From: Rutstroemia sp. NJR-2017a BVV2
Taxonomy: Eukaryota > Ascomycota > Leotiomycetes > Helotiales > Rutstroemiaceae
Direction: 5' to 3'
Assembly (NCBI GenBank): GCA_002946415.1
Contig: NJPS01000079.1
Coordinates: 434,001 to 498,000, forward strand
DNA length: 64,000 nt
Part shown: positions 37,064-49,623 of the stretch, in pieces
How the letters are laid out: every line of letters starts with the position of its first letter
How positions within the stretch are numbered: the stretch's first letter is position 1
The notes under the pieces: model-generated
Seen by the model: only the letters and a program-made list of their open reading frames with translations
The model's database searches: none
Told to the model about the DNA's origin: nothing
Position numbers and translations under genes: made by a program

Positions 37064-38573
37064 ATGGCTTCCGCGACTGTCCACTTCTCACGGCCCGAGC
37101 CTTCTTTATTCACACTAAGACCAAGTAACGATCCGCAAACTCTTCCACCGCCTGTGGCCGGCTCGACACTTTCTGCCCCTCCATTTTCGATCGACCCCGC
37201 GTGGTACAATGCCGTTCTCGATGCGCGAGTCCCAATCACAATCGCATTGGTTTACGCGGTAACGGTTACGACGGTCAACAGATACAACCGAAGAGCAGGC
37301 AATAAACCATGGCCAATTAGCAAAACAAAAGGGTTCTTTGCGTTTGTGGTGGCTCATAACATTCTCCTGGCTGTATACTCTGCATGGACCTTTGTTGGTA
37401 TGTTTGGGGCTTTACGAAGAACCGTGCAGCACCCATCCGGCCCTGCGGGTCTCGCAGGAACTGTTGACAGCTTGTGCAAAATACACGGAGTTTCTGGATT
37501 GGACAATGCCATGTCCTACAACGCATCAACATCAAAATGGGTTGCTGAATTGCCTACGCAGTTCAAATTGACAAGCGCGGGAACTCCAGACCCAACCGAC
37601 TTAGGAAGACTTTGGAATGAAGGACTTGCATTTTATGGCTGGATCTTCTATCTCAGCAAATTCTATGAAGTTCTCGATACGGCAATCATCTTGGCAAAGG
37701 GGAAGCGAAGCTCGACACTACAAACATATCATCACGCAGGTGCAATGATGTGTATGTGGTCTGGTATGCGATACATGTCTCCTCCGATCTGGATGTTCGT
37801 GTTTGTAAACTCTGGTATTCACGCATTGATGGTAAGAGAAGCTCTCTATGAAATGATATGTTTGCGCCATTACTAACGCTGTTCAGTACACATATTACAC
37901 CCTTACCGCATTCAATATTCCTATTCCTCAAGCCCTCAAACGAAGTCTCACAACAATGCAAATCATCCAGTTCTTGGTCGGTGCCTCCTATGCCACGATT
38001 CACTCATTCGTCTCCTACACTGTCGCCATCCAAGTTCCCTCGATCCCAGAAACTGTCTCATCTGCCGCATCTGTTGCATCCTCAGCAGTCACCTCCGTCG
38101 CCGCAGTCGCTACTTCATCTGGCATCTCCAGCTTCGTCAAGAAGCTTCTATACCGCGCTGTCGGCGAAGAGGGACTTGCAGAAAACGTAGCCAGTCCTGT
38201 TCCCACCGCCCAGCACACACCAATCGCCAGCGGCAACAAAGCCTCTCAAATCCCACAATACACGACCGAGTACCGCACCATCCCCTGTATTGACACCAGC
38301 GGACAAACCTTCGCCATCTGGCTCAACGTTGTGTATCTCACTCCCTTGACATTCCTTTTCGTCCGATTCTTCGTCAAATCATACATTACCCGCACGATCG
38401 GACAGAAGAAGCCAAGAGTGAATGGCGTAGCGGCTGAGAAAGCGGCAAAGGATGCGCTGAAGGGTGTGGAGAGACAGTTTAATGAGAACGGAAGTGTGGT
38501 GAACGTTGATGATGCCGTCAATGGCAACGGCAAGACAAACGGTCATGCGAATGGACATGCACACGCCAACTAA
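37064..38573 (+). CDS. ELO-family very-long-chain fatty acid elongase
   Basis: Exons are 37064-37831 and 37887-38573, giving 484 aa. The 55-nt intron contains TACTAACG and ends TTCAG. The start is AAAGATGGCT. ELO enzymes are multi-pass ER proteins that condense malonyl-CoA with acyl-CoA in fatty-acid elongation. Family motifs are in order: KFYEVLDT (199-206), the histidine box region LQTYHHAGAM (219-228) and NSGIHALMYTYY (249-260), with several hydrophobic segments. The histidine box reads QxxHH, not HxxHH. A Ser/Ala/Val-rich insertion (about 310-355) lies between late membrane spans, and the C-terminus is basic then Asn/Gly/His-rich (NGHANGHAHAN). Chain-length specificity cannot be read from sequence. 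Confidence 0.9.
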
Positions 38574-39544
38574 GAGGGTTTTTTCCGTATGTCAGCCGGG
38601 GGGTGGGGATGAAAACAGAAAATCAATGAGACGACAGAAATGAAACCAATTCCAAGTTTCTTAAGCGAGTGAATGTTTGAGCGAAAACGAATGGACGAGA
38701 AAGTGGTCATGAAAAATGTATGTGTGTGTGGAATGTGGGGATTATGGAAGATGAAATCAAATAGCAAAAAAAGAAAAAGTTTCGCTGGCAAAATACACGC
38801 GGATAATGAAAGGAGAGATGAAAGCGCACTTTGTTTGTTGTGAGATGAGCGTCTATGCTATGCTATGTGTGTATGTATGTTGTATGATAGAATGATACCA
38901 CTACTGTGCTGTGTGTGCTGTGTGTGCTGTTCTACTTAGGGTGGTAAGTTGATATGCCATGCTATGCTGAATTTTACATCTCTATGATTACTTGGCCTGG
39001 TGCAATGCAAACGGAATGCTGCTTTGAGTGAAAGTGGGCGATTCCTCCGAGCTTTGGGAACGTGGGATAGATATCAAGACGGGCTGGTAAAATTGGGGGG
39101 AGGAGGGGTTCGGAGGGCAGGGTGTAGTGTATTGTAGAGTAGGAGGAGTATGAAGTAGTACGTGGAGGAGACGTTTAATGAATGCTATTGGTATGTATGT
39201 GTAATGTAATGCATCACCAGCCAATGTATGTATTCTATGTAAGGGTATGCCCTCGCTTTCCTGGTCTTCTCTCCTCTCTTCTGTGCTCTTGATCCCTCCT
39301 CCTTACCCTCCCATCGTCTGTCAAAGGTTATGTATTTAAAATACGCATTATCCTCATTTCATTGACCCCAAGCTTTCTTTCATTATACCGCACCATCATG
39401 ATATTATATATATGCCCACTTATCGACCACCCCCTATCTAGCCACGCACTTTTGCATTACCGCTTCCATCACTCTCCTCCACCAACCTCTCTTCCCCACT
39501 CCCCACCAATCTATCCATGCCACCTCACCTCGCCCAGCTCCCCC
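38574..39544. other. Intergenic between convergent genes
   Basis: 1 kb of 3' flanks. It has short repeats such as GTGCTGT (about 38904-38930) and ATGCTATGCTATG. The last 180 bp are very rich in C and T. Confidence 0.6.
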
Positions 39545-42255
39545 TCACCTATAAACCATATTCCCCACCCAAATCCCCAGCGCCATCACCCCCAACCTCC
39601 ACCTCAAATCCTCCCTCAACCCCACCACCACTCTATCGACCCAGCTCCTCCCCTTCCCCTCCCCACCCACCTCCGCCCTGCCTAACATCCCCTTATCCAG
39701 CTCCAACATCGGCAACTCCCCCCCCTTCCCCTTCCTCTTCCCATCCTCCCCCTTCCCCGGTGAACACACCCCTCCCCCCCCAATCACCCACCCCGTAACC
39801 ACCCCCGTCGCATCCGCCACCCTCCAACTAATCCACAAAAACAGCCCCGTCAGCACCGCAGCCTCAGTCCACCTGCCCCAGAGCCCAAGCCTAAGAATCC
39901 CCTTCGTATCAGCCGCGAGCCAGATATGGTACTGCAGGACGAACGTCTCAAGCGAGCATTTCCCCAGGGCGACAAACAGCGCGGAATGGTGACTGCGCAG
40001 CAGCGGATGGCAGTTGCGGAGGGTGAGGTAGCAGAGAATGGGGATGAAGGAGATGTAGGGGTGCCACCAGAGGTAGTCGTCGCGGTCGGGTGAGCGTTGC
40101 GTCAGGATGCGGAAACCGGGGAGGAGGATGAGGGAGGCGGTTGTGGCGATGGTGGTGAAAGGGGTGGGATGGAGAGCGATGAGACTGAGTAGGCGGTCGA
40201 GAGGGGATGTGCAGATGATGGAGGAAGATCGGATTTGTGAGATGCGGAGGTAGAATATTGCGACCAACATGCCGATATAGACGATTAACATGTCTGTCTG
40301 AAAACGATATCTCCAGTTCGTCACTTCCCATGAGACGCCATATGAGTACCTGAGGATGAATCGTAAGGACTCAAGCATTCCTGGTACTTTAATGATCACC
40401 GTGGTAAACAACGACGACAGCAAAACCTTTAAGAGCAAGAATCCGAGCTTCGAATTGCTGTCCTGTCTGACCCGAAGTGTGAAGTAGACCACCAAGAACC
40501 AGAAGCTGACAAGCGGAGTAAAGTAATAACACATATAATCAGTACGCATCATATATGTGAGGGCGCAAGTCAGCAGATTGAGGCGGATCAAGACACTCGC
40601 AACTCTTCTCAGGGAATAATCCTCTCGCTTTAAGAAGTACATGGTATGCCCGAATCCGGTCATAAACAGATAGGCTGCGACGAGATTTCGCAAGAGCTCG
40701 AACAGCCAAAGTGCCTTGGAGCCATGAGTATAGTGGTAAATCAAGATAATGAACTGCATCCATCCTTTCCATTCATCTGTCTGTTCTCGGGAGAGGAACC
40801 CTTGATCCACAGGTCGCGCGGTAACTTCTTGGGCTCCCTTAGAAGTACTGTTTGGTCTAATTGACACAAGCCCACCAATAAAGACAACCAAAGTTGCGAT
40901 AAGGAATTCGCTCCTACGAAATTGCTTCTGTTCTTTTTCAAACAGCTGTGTCCTGTCAGCATAGTAGCAAAAGCACACAGCCAGGGTCAACGTGAGCAGG
41001 GCCCCGAGTACCTCCAATTGTGGGAGAGACCGTCCTATTCGCAACAGGTGGTTTCGGCGTACAAAGACGACCGCAGGAAGCAGAAGCATCCCTGTGAGCA
41101 CGATGGACCACTGTATTACATTAGGCTGCCGATAGTTGTTGCAGCAAGTTCGATCATAGGGGTAACCGCGCTCGACAGCGTCCGCATTGCAACGGAGATT
41201 GAGCAGCACGTCTGCTTTACGATGCGCAACATTATCAACCACATGCAGACCGCTCTCTTCATACTCACCACGACCGGCCCAGGTCATCAATGAAAAGCTC
41301 CAAACAATGTCGGCATCGGAATGGGCTGAAACTTGTTGGAGATAGTCGTTCATCAGATCAATCTTTTCCGGGGTTATAGTTTCCTCGCGCGACGGCGATA
41401 ATGCTTGATACCATGGTACTTGGACCGGCGCCAGAAGGAGAAAGTTTGGAGATTTATTGGTGGACGGAAAAGGTCTTGCGCCAGGCAAGATAGGGCTGTC
41501 CCCCCTGGCATGGTCCATGAAGGGAATGACATGCTCGATGGACTCTCTAAATTCCTTGAAATAATTCTCCTGTCCATGTCTCGCATACCATAAACCGGGG
41601 GCACCCAACAACAGCAAGCTCGCGCTCTCGTCCGTCTTCGCACCTGGGCGAGGGTTCGCATTGAAGTTCTTTAACTCTTTATCCAGCCCCGTCGAATTCA
41701 GCCAAGGATCCCAAACAAACTGCACCGTAACCCCGCCAGAGCTGAATTCCAAATCCTTATGCTTCTGATCCAAGTCCAGCAATTCTGTCATCTCCTCCTC
41801 TGCCCTCTCCTGATCCATTTTCTTCGCAACAGCCCAGAATATCTGCCGAGTCGTCGAATCCCCCACGAAGACGACCCTGCGATTCTTGAAGCATTCTTGA
41901 ATATCTTTGCGCTTGTATTCGTGCAGTATACACCCCGGAGGCTGCCAATTTTGGAAAGGCTTTCGAGAACTCCATCTCGGACCGGCATCCAGCCATTGCC
42001 CTTTATTGAGGAGGGCGCCGCATTTGTAGGGATCGGAAATATCTGCAATAATTCCAAGTCAGCAAACAATCGTGGTGCAATCGCGCAGAATCATCTGCTG
42101 GGATATCGACTGGTCGAACACACAAACATACCTAGCCAACAATACCTGTACACAACACTCGCAATAACGAGACAGAGGAGCAGCTGCAAGACCCTCTCAA
42201 CGGCGGACAGTGCTCGGTTTGGCGCCGCAGGAATTGTCAATCGAAGACGGGGCAT
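39545..42255 (-). CDS. Cas1p-type 10-TM O-acetyltransferase
   Basis: Minus-strand exons are 42255-42132 and 42042-39545, giving 873 aa. The 89-nt intron has GCTGACTTGG before TTGCAG. The start MPRLRLTIP is the first ATG after an in-frame stop. A signal-anchor helix lies at about 20-40 (VLQLLLCLVIASVVYRYCWL). The luminal GDSL/SGNH-like domain follows, with VGDSTTRQIF (nucleophile candidate Ser104). At least ten hydrophobic segments fill the C-terminal half. This layout is that of Cas1p of Cryptococcus and human CASD1, Golgi enzymes that O-acetylate glycans. In CASD1 the catalytic Asp and His form a DxxH motif. Here the matching place reads ESGLH (Ser305..His308), so the Asp is not obvious. Confidence 0.88.
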
Positions 42256-43752
42256 ATCAAATCTATCCGCAAAGGCGACCACCTGCGTCCATTCAAGATC
42301 TCAATGCCGTGAATAAATAAGCCCAAAGTCGGAGCTCAGTCCCAGTTCACCGAGTACTGTTCTATTCAGTCGTCTTATGTATGAAGATCCGGTGAGCTAA
42401 GCAAACATAAGACAAGACAACAACCCTCACAGTCACGTAACCCGCGAATTGAAGATGCTACAAAACAGGCACGGTGCCAGAGAACCGTTAAAAGGAAGAC
42501 ACATTGGGAAGCGGAAGGATGGCATGACGACTCGAGGATTTCTGTTATAATTAGGAAAGAGTGTTGGAACTTCTCGCGGTCTTGGCAGAGGAGATGGGGG
42601 GAAGGGGAGGCATCATGGTCGGCCCAATCCTTGTCGAGTGTTCTGATAGCACTGCGCTATCTGGACCTCCCAACGCCAGAATCCGTCCTGCACATCGCGC
42701 TAGAATCCCAATGGAGATAAGATGCCAATAATGCTTGACTGGGAAAATGCCAAATACTGCGAGAGCGCCTTGGGATGGAAAAGCCAAGAACTGGTTTTGC
42801 GGTTAAAATAAGTGCTATGTATCAGCCTCATCCGTCCAGTTTTACGTGCATCAGACAAGATAACCAAATCCGTACTCCTCCCATTTTGGCAGTTTCTTGT
42901 TTGATCGAATCTTAGACATTGCTTCAGTCTGTCTCACAGCTCTCCCATTCCATTTCTGCTATTTCGTAATTCACCATTTAACCACCTCCTCATATGCAAA
43001 TCTCAAAAAGCGATTTCACAGTCTCGTGGTCTTCTTCCCCAAGCAGAATCCTTTTCAGGTCCTTGCTGCAGAGACATGGTTCACGTAGCAGCAGCATGAT
43101 AAAAGTGGCGTCTGAGAAACCCGAGAATCCGACTTGAGGAAAGGCGGCAATGTTACTGGTTTAAGGAGCTATGTTATCGCTTAAGACGGCACAGAAAATG
43201 GAACGGACTTTTGTTCATCCGTCTCATTTCTACTGCATTTATTTTTTTCTTTCTCCAAACCTCTGCTTTTTGGTGTCGGAAGATTCATCTTCATTCGCAG
43301 AGAATACCACATTCAACTATATGACCGATACGCTTGTACAGCACATATCTTACAGGGCGGCCATTGATCATCACTCTTGGTCTCCCCTGCAACCGGTAGG
43401 TTCTTCATTTCAAACCAAATTTATTCGTCTTTTACCTCGCTCGGCCAGCCTTCAATTTTCAACTGCTGGTCTTGAGCTGGATACACACCCTGTGTATAAG
43501 ACAAGAGATACTTTCAACGACCTTTGAGTGCGAAACCTCCTTTTGCCAAACAGGTGGATTTCGCAATTTGTCTTTGGTACATTATTTCTTGGAGAAAGGG
43601 CCATGTAGTATTGCATTATTACGTTCAATTACAGTACTTTTGATTTTGGCATTCATCTATCTAAATACATATGCATCATCACGAGCATCGAGCCTCGAAG
43701 TGATCATGGCGAGCGTGATGTGAATCTTCTGTAAATCTTTCTTTCCTCGTCT
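42256..43752. other. Intergenic
   Basis: 1.5 kb holding the promoter of the acetyltransferase gene and the 3' flank of the carboxypeptidase. Only short frames without conserved features. Confidence 0.6.
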
Positions 43753-46049
43753 TTACCGACCCCAGACCCTGGCTTTTCTGGGGCTCTTGGGCTTGAAACG
43801 TTTTGGCATGTTGATAGAAGAACTTGCCCGCTTAGGCAAATCCCTCTTCAGTTCCATCTTCATCGCTTTGGCTACTGGGTCGGGCCCATTTAGTGTGGTG
43901 TTGTAAGTAGCGTTCGATGGGAGCACCTCGAATTGCACCGTAGCGTTCCCTTCTCTGTATGTGCTCTCGGGAGTGCCCTCTGTCAAGTAAGTAGCAGATG
44001 GCTTGACAGTGCCCGTCGCAATGTCCAATCCGTTGATTATTCTCTCAAAGATCTCAAGAGCCGCTAGGGGTTGGTAGAATGGAACTTCGTGTCCAGATTC
44101 ATAGATTCGCGAAAAGGAGAAAGTGCCTGCCTGCTTGACCTGACCGTGAACAACGGCGTCGGATGTCGTAATGTTGGTGTAGCCAGCACAGTCGAAACCG
44201 GTGGCATTTACTTCTTTGGCAACAACCTCTCCTCCAAGCCAGTTGCAGCTTTAAGAAACGTAAGTTCATGCACGGAAAGGACTGCTGCGGCGGTTGATTA
44301 CTTACTTGTAGTCTGCATCACCGGCAACCATAGCAACATAAACCCCTTGCTCAAGCAGTTTTCTCACGGCTTCAATGGTGCCTGATTCACGGCTAGTTGC
44401 ACCGTCAGTATGATTTGATGGGCACTAGGTATCTTTTGCAAACTTACTTATCATCACCAGTGGCGGTAAAAGCATTGTATACGGTATTCGAAGACCCGGT
44501 GTAGTTCTGATATGCGCCTATGGCGGCTTGCACCTCAGGTGTGTTGAGGTAGGAGGTGTAAAATGAGTATGGGAACGGATCAGGAGTTAACTCTCGAATA
44601 TCATATTCGTCCCTGCGATTTTAGTGAGCATGTATAAATATACACCAGAGTATTCCACATACCTTCCTAAGTAAACATCATAAATACTTTCCACAAGGTC
44701 GGCGCAGAAAGCACTTTGAATGGTCAGCTATTTCATCCACTCACGTGGCTTGGGGCATTCATACTCAGCAGCTTCACAGATCTGAGAGTAAAAATGTTAG
44801 CACAATCCTATCTAGTATGGCGTGGGGACTATATAAGCTCAAAACTGAGGTAATAACTTACTTCGTCGATTCCTCTCGCAGCGCAATCTTTGACCTGGTC
44901 TATACAGTTTCCAGCACCATAAACGTTGTTGTAGAACTGAGATTGCACACTTGCGTTGAATGGGGAGTAGTCGTAGGTATTACCTGGCCGATTTCTCTCG
45001 TTAATAACCTGATTTTCGAAATCTCATACACCTCAGATGAATATCTTACCCGGCCAGACAGTGAAGTTGTAGTAAGCTTGGTACTGAATCAGAGGATCAT
45101 ACCACCCGTTTCCGATGAAGACCGATTCGAGCGAGATTTTGTGAGCACCAGTAATATTCTTGGCATTCTGGCTCTCAATATACTCATTGTAAATAGGACC
45201 ATAGTGACCACCATAACTTTCCGTAGCAAAATGGAAGCCGTTGCGGGAGTATTTTGGGAAGGCTCCCATGAATCCTTGTAATGTTTTCCACTACACATAT
45301 CAGTATACACATAACAAGGATCGAACCAAGTGGACTTACGAAATATGGCGCTCCAGCTTGAGTAGAGTTAACGGTCAAACTTTCATTTCCGTAGCTATAA
45401 GTCCCGCAGGAACCGTAGCCTTCAGCATAATCCGGGCAGGTGGCATTTGGTAACGTGATGGTGAAGCCCGAAGAGGGGTCAACATATCCATTGACTGGAA
45501 TGGAGTACGAGAATCCGACCTAGATGGATTTAGATGGATGTCTAAAATCACAAGTAGCACTCGCAAACAAACAAACAAACGTACCTGGGTTGGTTGATCA
45601 ATGTAGATCATGTTGCTGACATTGTTCCAGCTGTATGGGTTATTAACCACATTGCCGTCTATATCAATGCGACAAGGACCATTCTCCTCGAACAATCCAA
45701 TCATAGATGAAGAACCTGGACCGCCGTTAATCCACACCGTCAATGGTGCTTCTTCTGGGTCACCATTTCGAGTTTCGAAGAACCACCTGTATAATGTAAG
45801 TACCTCAATTGCATTGAGCTGATGAGAGGTATCCTACCAGAAGATGTGTTGATTCTCTGCAACATCTACGTATCCGGAATACGACTTGACATCAGGATCC
45901 AGCTCGCAGATTCCTGTTGGAACCTCTTTGTATCTCACCGGTAAATCTAGGTAACCGGTAGCATTGAGAAGATCTTTAGGTGGGGCAACAAATTGAGCAG
46001 AAGCTGTAGCAGATACAGCTGCTAGCAGTATAGAAATTGAAGCATACAT
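43753..46049 (-). CDS. Secreted serine carboxypeptidase (family S10), 10 exons
   Basis: Minus-strand exons: 46049-45838, 45786-45585, 45519-45340, 45290-45050, 44983-44862, 44781-44765 (17 nt), 44713-44663, 44612-44448, 44392-44306 and 44248-43753. All introns are GT..AG, 49-80 nt, and in phase. The product is 590 aa. It opens with a signal peptide ([18 protein letters not shown]) and lacks the long propeptide of CPY. The S10 core is complete: GGPGSSSM, catalytic Ser223 in ATESYGGHY, Asp424 in GDADYNCNW and His479 in ESGHEVPFY. Several NxT/S sites suggest glycosylation. The C-terminus is strikingly basic ([19 protein letters not shown]). These enzymes remove C-terminal residues from proteins and peptides, here probably outside the cell. 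Confidence 0.9.
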
Positions 46050-46903
46050 GACGACTCAATCTGCATCTAAAAGATCATGAAAAGATTTCAAAGGAAAGAA
46101 AGCAAAAGCTTCAGAAGCTTGAAGTTGTTTATGTGCCTCGTGCAACGAGAAAGCGGGGTTTGACCGCATCTTGCTGCATTCGCCATCAGTTCCTGCATGT
46201 AGCTAACCTACTCTATCTTATCTTTGGAGGCTGGATACGAAAATCATGGTCCGCTGTTGCTAAGAGCACCTCGGATGTGGTCTAGATTCCCAAAGAGGAA
46301 GCTGCGAAGTGTTGTGATGGGTCATCGTCGTCATTGATAAGACAGCGTTCATTCCGAAGATGGACCACAGACTTTGTGCAGGCAACATTTTCGGTGAGAA
46401 TGGTAATACGATCGAGTCATCAGGTAAGACGCTCGCGATAGCTGGCTCACAATTGGATGGACGACCAAAAGAACTTTCCTGTCAATAAGCGGTGGCTAGA
46501 CTTGAAGCAATTGTCCTACCTAGGGCTAAAATTGACCAAACACTGAAGTTGCTTGGCTGCCGAGCCACCAAGCGACAGCCGTATTGCTTGCAAAGCTTTC
46601 AATTTCAACAACTTCTTGATTCTTAAGAGATGATATTTTTTGAAGCAATATGGCGAATCATTTAAATTTTATTCTCAGATTATGCAGGCACAGCTTTATG
46701 CATCAAGGATTACCCGGACCCGTTAGAAAACCGAGCAGAAGCATCGGAATAATGCTGCGTTGACCCATTACTTTCATAAAATCATATTATATTGGTTGCT
46801 TAGGCATGTCTCACTGCCTTCTTATACAATCGCGCTGAGTCTTATTCCTAATAAATACAAATTGTTCCATGTTCTACCCCAGTCTGTCTGAGACTTTATA
46901 TAT
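46050..46903. other. Intergenic between two carboxypeptidase genes
   Basis: 0.85 kb with the promoter of the secreted carboxypeptidase and the 3' flank of CPY. AT-rich near 46600-46700. No supported gene. Confidence 0.6.
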
Positions 46904-48688
46904 TTAAAGAGTATAGTCATTGAGCCACTTGTTGAGGAAGTCCAATGAAGCTTCCGGTTGGTCCATTGGCACCATGTGACCAGCACCGAAGATGCGAGCA
47001 AAGGTGAAGTTGCCACTGCTCTTGAAAGTACCAGTCTTGTCACCGCTCTCGAGCTTGAGGTCCTTGGTCTTGGCGGCGTTGAAATCCTTCTGTCCGGGCC
47101 ATTCGAGAGCTTCAGTCCATGCTTGGTTTCCGAGCCAGTTGCAAATGTAATCGGCATCACCAGCGTAGATCAAGACTGGGATCTCCTCGAGAATGCTTGG
47201 GACCAATCTGTGGAAGGGTTGCATCCAGTCACCTTGGAAAAGGAAGTTTCGGTTGATGTCAAAGTTACAGCTGTCATAGCTGCTGACTTCGACGCCGAGC
47301 TCCTTTTGGACCTCGGGCTTGTTCAAGAATTCACTGATCCATCCAAGAGCAGAGTAGCACAAGTTGCTGCTATCTTCACACTTGCCACGGATGTCGTAAA
47401 CGTTCTAGGGGAAGTCAGTAAAGGAAAAAAATAATACGGTTGGGAGTTTAAAATACCTGTCCAGTTCGTTGATATGGTCCAATCATGGCATTGTTGCAGT
47501 AAATGCTTGCAGGAACACAGGACCAGACACTCTGGCTGTCATAGCAGTTTTGAATCAAGCTCTGGCAACGTGGAAGTGCGTTGTCCATAGCTTGACATTC
47601 ACCTGCATCGAGGACAGCTGGATATCCACCCTTTCCGCAAGCCATTGGTCTGTAATGCTCATATTGGGTGAGGCCATCGGTCAGTCCGTTACCGATAAGA
47701 ATGGATTTGAGGTTGATGTTGCGCTTCTTGTGAGACAAGATCTCGGAGGTGAAGACGGGAATGTAGTGACCGGCATAAGATTCACCAGCGATGTGGAAAT
47801 CTTGTGTCGCATACTCAGGGAATTGTTTGAAGAACAAAGTGAGAAGAGCATAAACATCCTTGCCAGCAGCAATGGTGTTGCTGACTGATCCACCACTGTA
47901 TGAATATCCGACATTGACGGGTTGGTCGAGGAAGATCACGGAAGCATTGGCGTTCCATGAATATGGGTTGCTGTGAAGCTTGAGGTTCTTATCAATCGAG
48001 GAGGGACCGAGTTCGAGGAAAAGACCGGTCAAAGACGAACATCCAGGTCCGCCATTCAACCACAATACTACGGGGTCGTTCTTGGGGTCATTTCGTGACT
48101 CGAAGAACCCTAATATTTGTTAGATAAGAAGTCCAAAGATAATTGGAGAGTGATAGCGCATGTGCCGAGTTCGAAAGAACGAAGGAAAACAATAAACTTA
48201 CAATAGAACAAATGCTTATCGTTCTCCTCATCATCTAAGTAACCGCTGTATTGCTTAACGGTATCAACACCGAGCTTTGAAGGATCAACCTTCTTAGCTC
48301 TCATGTTGTACTTCTCAAGCTTTCCATCGATTTCGCGCTCTTTCTCGCCATTGGCATTCTCTACCCACACGCTCTGGATATCTGCACCTTTGACTACATA
48401 GTCCCAGGTGCTATCAGCTTTCCTTGTGTGTGGCTTTGGAGCTGAGAAGAATGTAGCAGCCTCCATTGCCTCCGGGAAGAGCATAGCAACTTCATCCCAG
48501 ATCGCTCTGGCCTCTGAAGTCATCTCTTTCATCGACTCTGTGAGATGACTCAGAGAGTTCATAGACTTGTGCCACGCCTCGGAGACTGGCTTAGCAGCTT
48601 CTTGGAACGGGTTCTTGAGCACCTGCTGTTGGGGTGCGATAGCTGCCGTTGCCGCGCCCACAAGCACGGTGGATGCGAGGAGCTTCAT
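46904..48688 (-). CDS. cpyA: Carboxypeptidase Y, vacuolar serine carboxypeptidase
   Basis: Minus-strand exons are 48688-48202, 48109-47457 and 47404-46904 (introns 92 and 52 nt), giving 546 aa. It begins with a signal peptide ([18 protein letters not shown]) and a propeptide of about 110 residues, as in yeast Prc1, which keeps the zymogen inactive until it reaches the vacuole. The mature enzyme has [11 protein letters not shown], catalytic Ser273 in [10 protein letters not shown], Asp465 in [10 protein letters not shown] and His523 in GAGHMVP, all canonical. The length matches Aspergillus CpyA-type enzymes. It is on the same strand as the secreted carboxypeptidase, but the two differ in exon number and sequence. 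Confidence 0.95.
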
Positions 48689-49623
48689 ATTGAAGATATA
48701 AGATTAAATAACACTCTAATCGATGGCTGTTGATAAAAAAGCAAGATGAATGACAGTGATGGTGAGAAGAGGATGGGGATGGGAGGGTTTAAGAAGGATG
48801 GTGGAAGGTATAAGTCCGAGGCGGTAACCTTAACAAGGAGCAAGTTGTTAGGGTAACCATGAGCTACCTAAGCTGCTGATAGGCTCGTGCTCATTACGTA
48901 GGTGTAGGTGTAGGTGTAGGTGTAGGTGTAGGTGAAGGTCTTATCCAGCTACTGACCTGGTGGGTTGCCACTTTTATCCTCAAAGGATAGGCTTTACTGG
49001 AGTCTCACACGTCTCACAACTTGACGCTGCTTGCAGATTCAATAATACAGTAATCAGGGGATACCGTTAATTGAAATGCCATGGGCTCTCAGTGGCTCTC
49101 CAGATGCACTTCACCAATGAACAGGAAAGCCTCACGAATGCATCCGCCTCGGGTACCTTGACAGCCACACCAGCCTCCTTTCTGCAGCACTCGGCTCTAA
49201 GGTGACCGTAGAAGGTCATGCTGCAGTCTTCACGATTCAACCCTCCATCAAGGCTGCGCTCAAGGTTGCGCTGAAGGTTGCAAATAGGCTTCCATGACTC
49301 AACGTGTCTAAGGTTCAATGGAGGATGATTCGCAATTACTGTACTCGTCCAATCCTTTCGTATTTCAACCGACATTGTGACCTCCTACTGAGTGAGCTCT
49401 CCGGATTCCCGTCTCCTGTCAGATAAGATAAGCGCAGAAACATGCGGAGAATTTAGATAGCGCATAAGATTCAGTGGGGTTCAGTTCACTGAGACTGCAT
49501 TCAGTCGAAAATCTTCATAGTCTTGTTAAGAGAATCGCGAACCTGCATGATCTAGGCCTACCACCATACCTCCGGATATCTCACGAAAAAACAGCCATTA
49601 ACTGAGAGCGCATCACCGCCACG
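48689..49623. other. Intergenic, divergent promoter of CPY and Sdo1
   Basis: 0.9 kb between divergent starts. It contains a TAGGTG tandem repeat at 48899-48934. No supported gene. Confidence 0.6.
48899..48934. repeat. 6-bp tandem repeat (TAGGTG)6
   Basis: Six perfect copies of TAGGTG, about 210 bp upstream of the CPY start. Confidence 0.95.

Noticed and set aside
43753..48688. Recent tandem duplication of carboxypeptidase genes
   Set aside because: Exon structures and sequences outside the catalytic motifs are too different.
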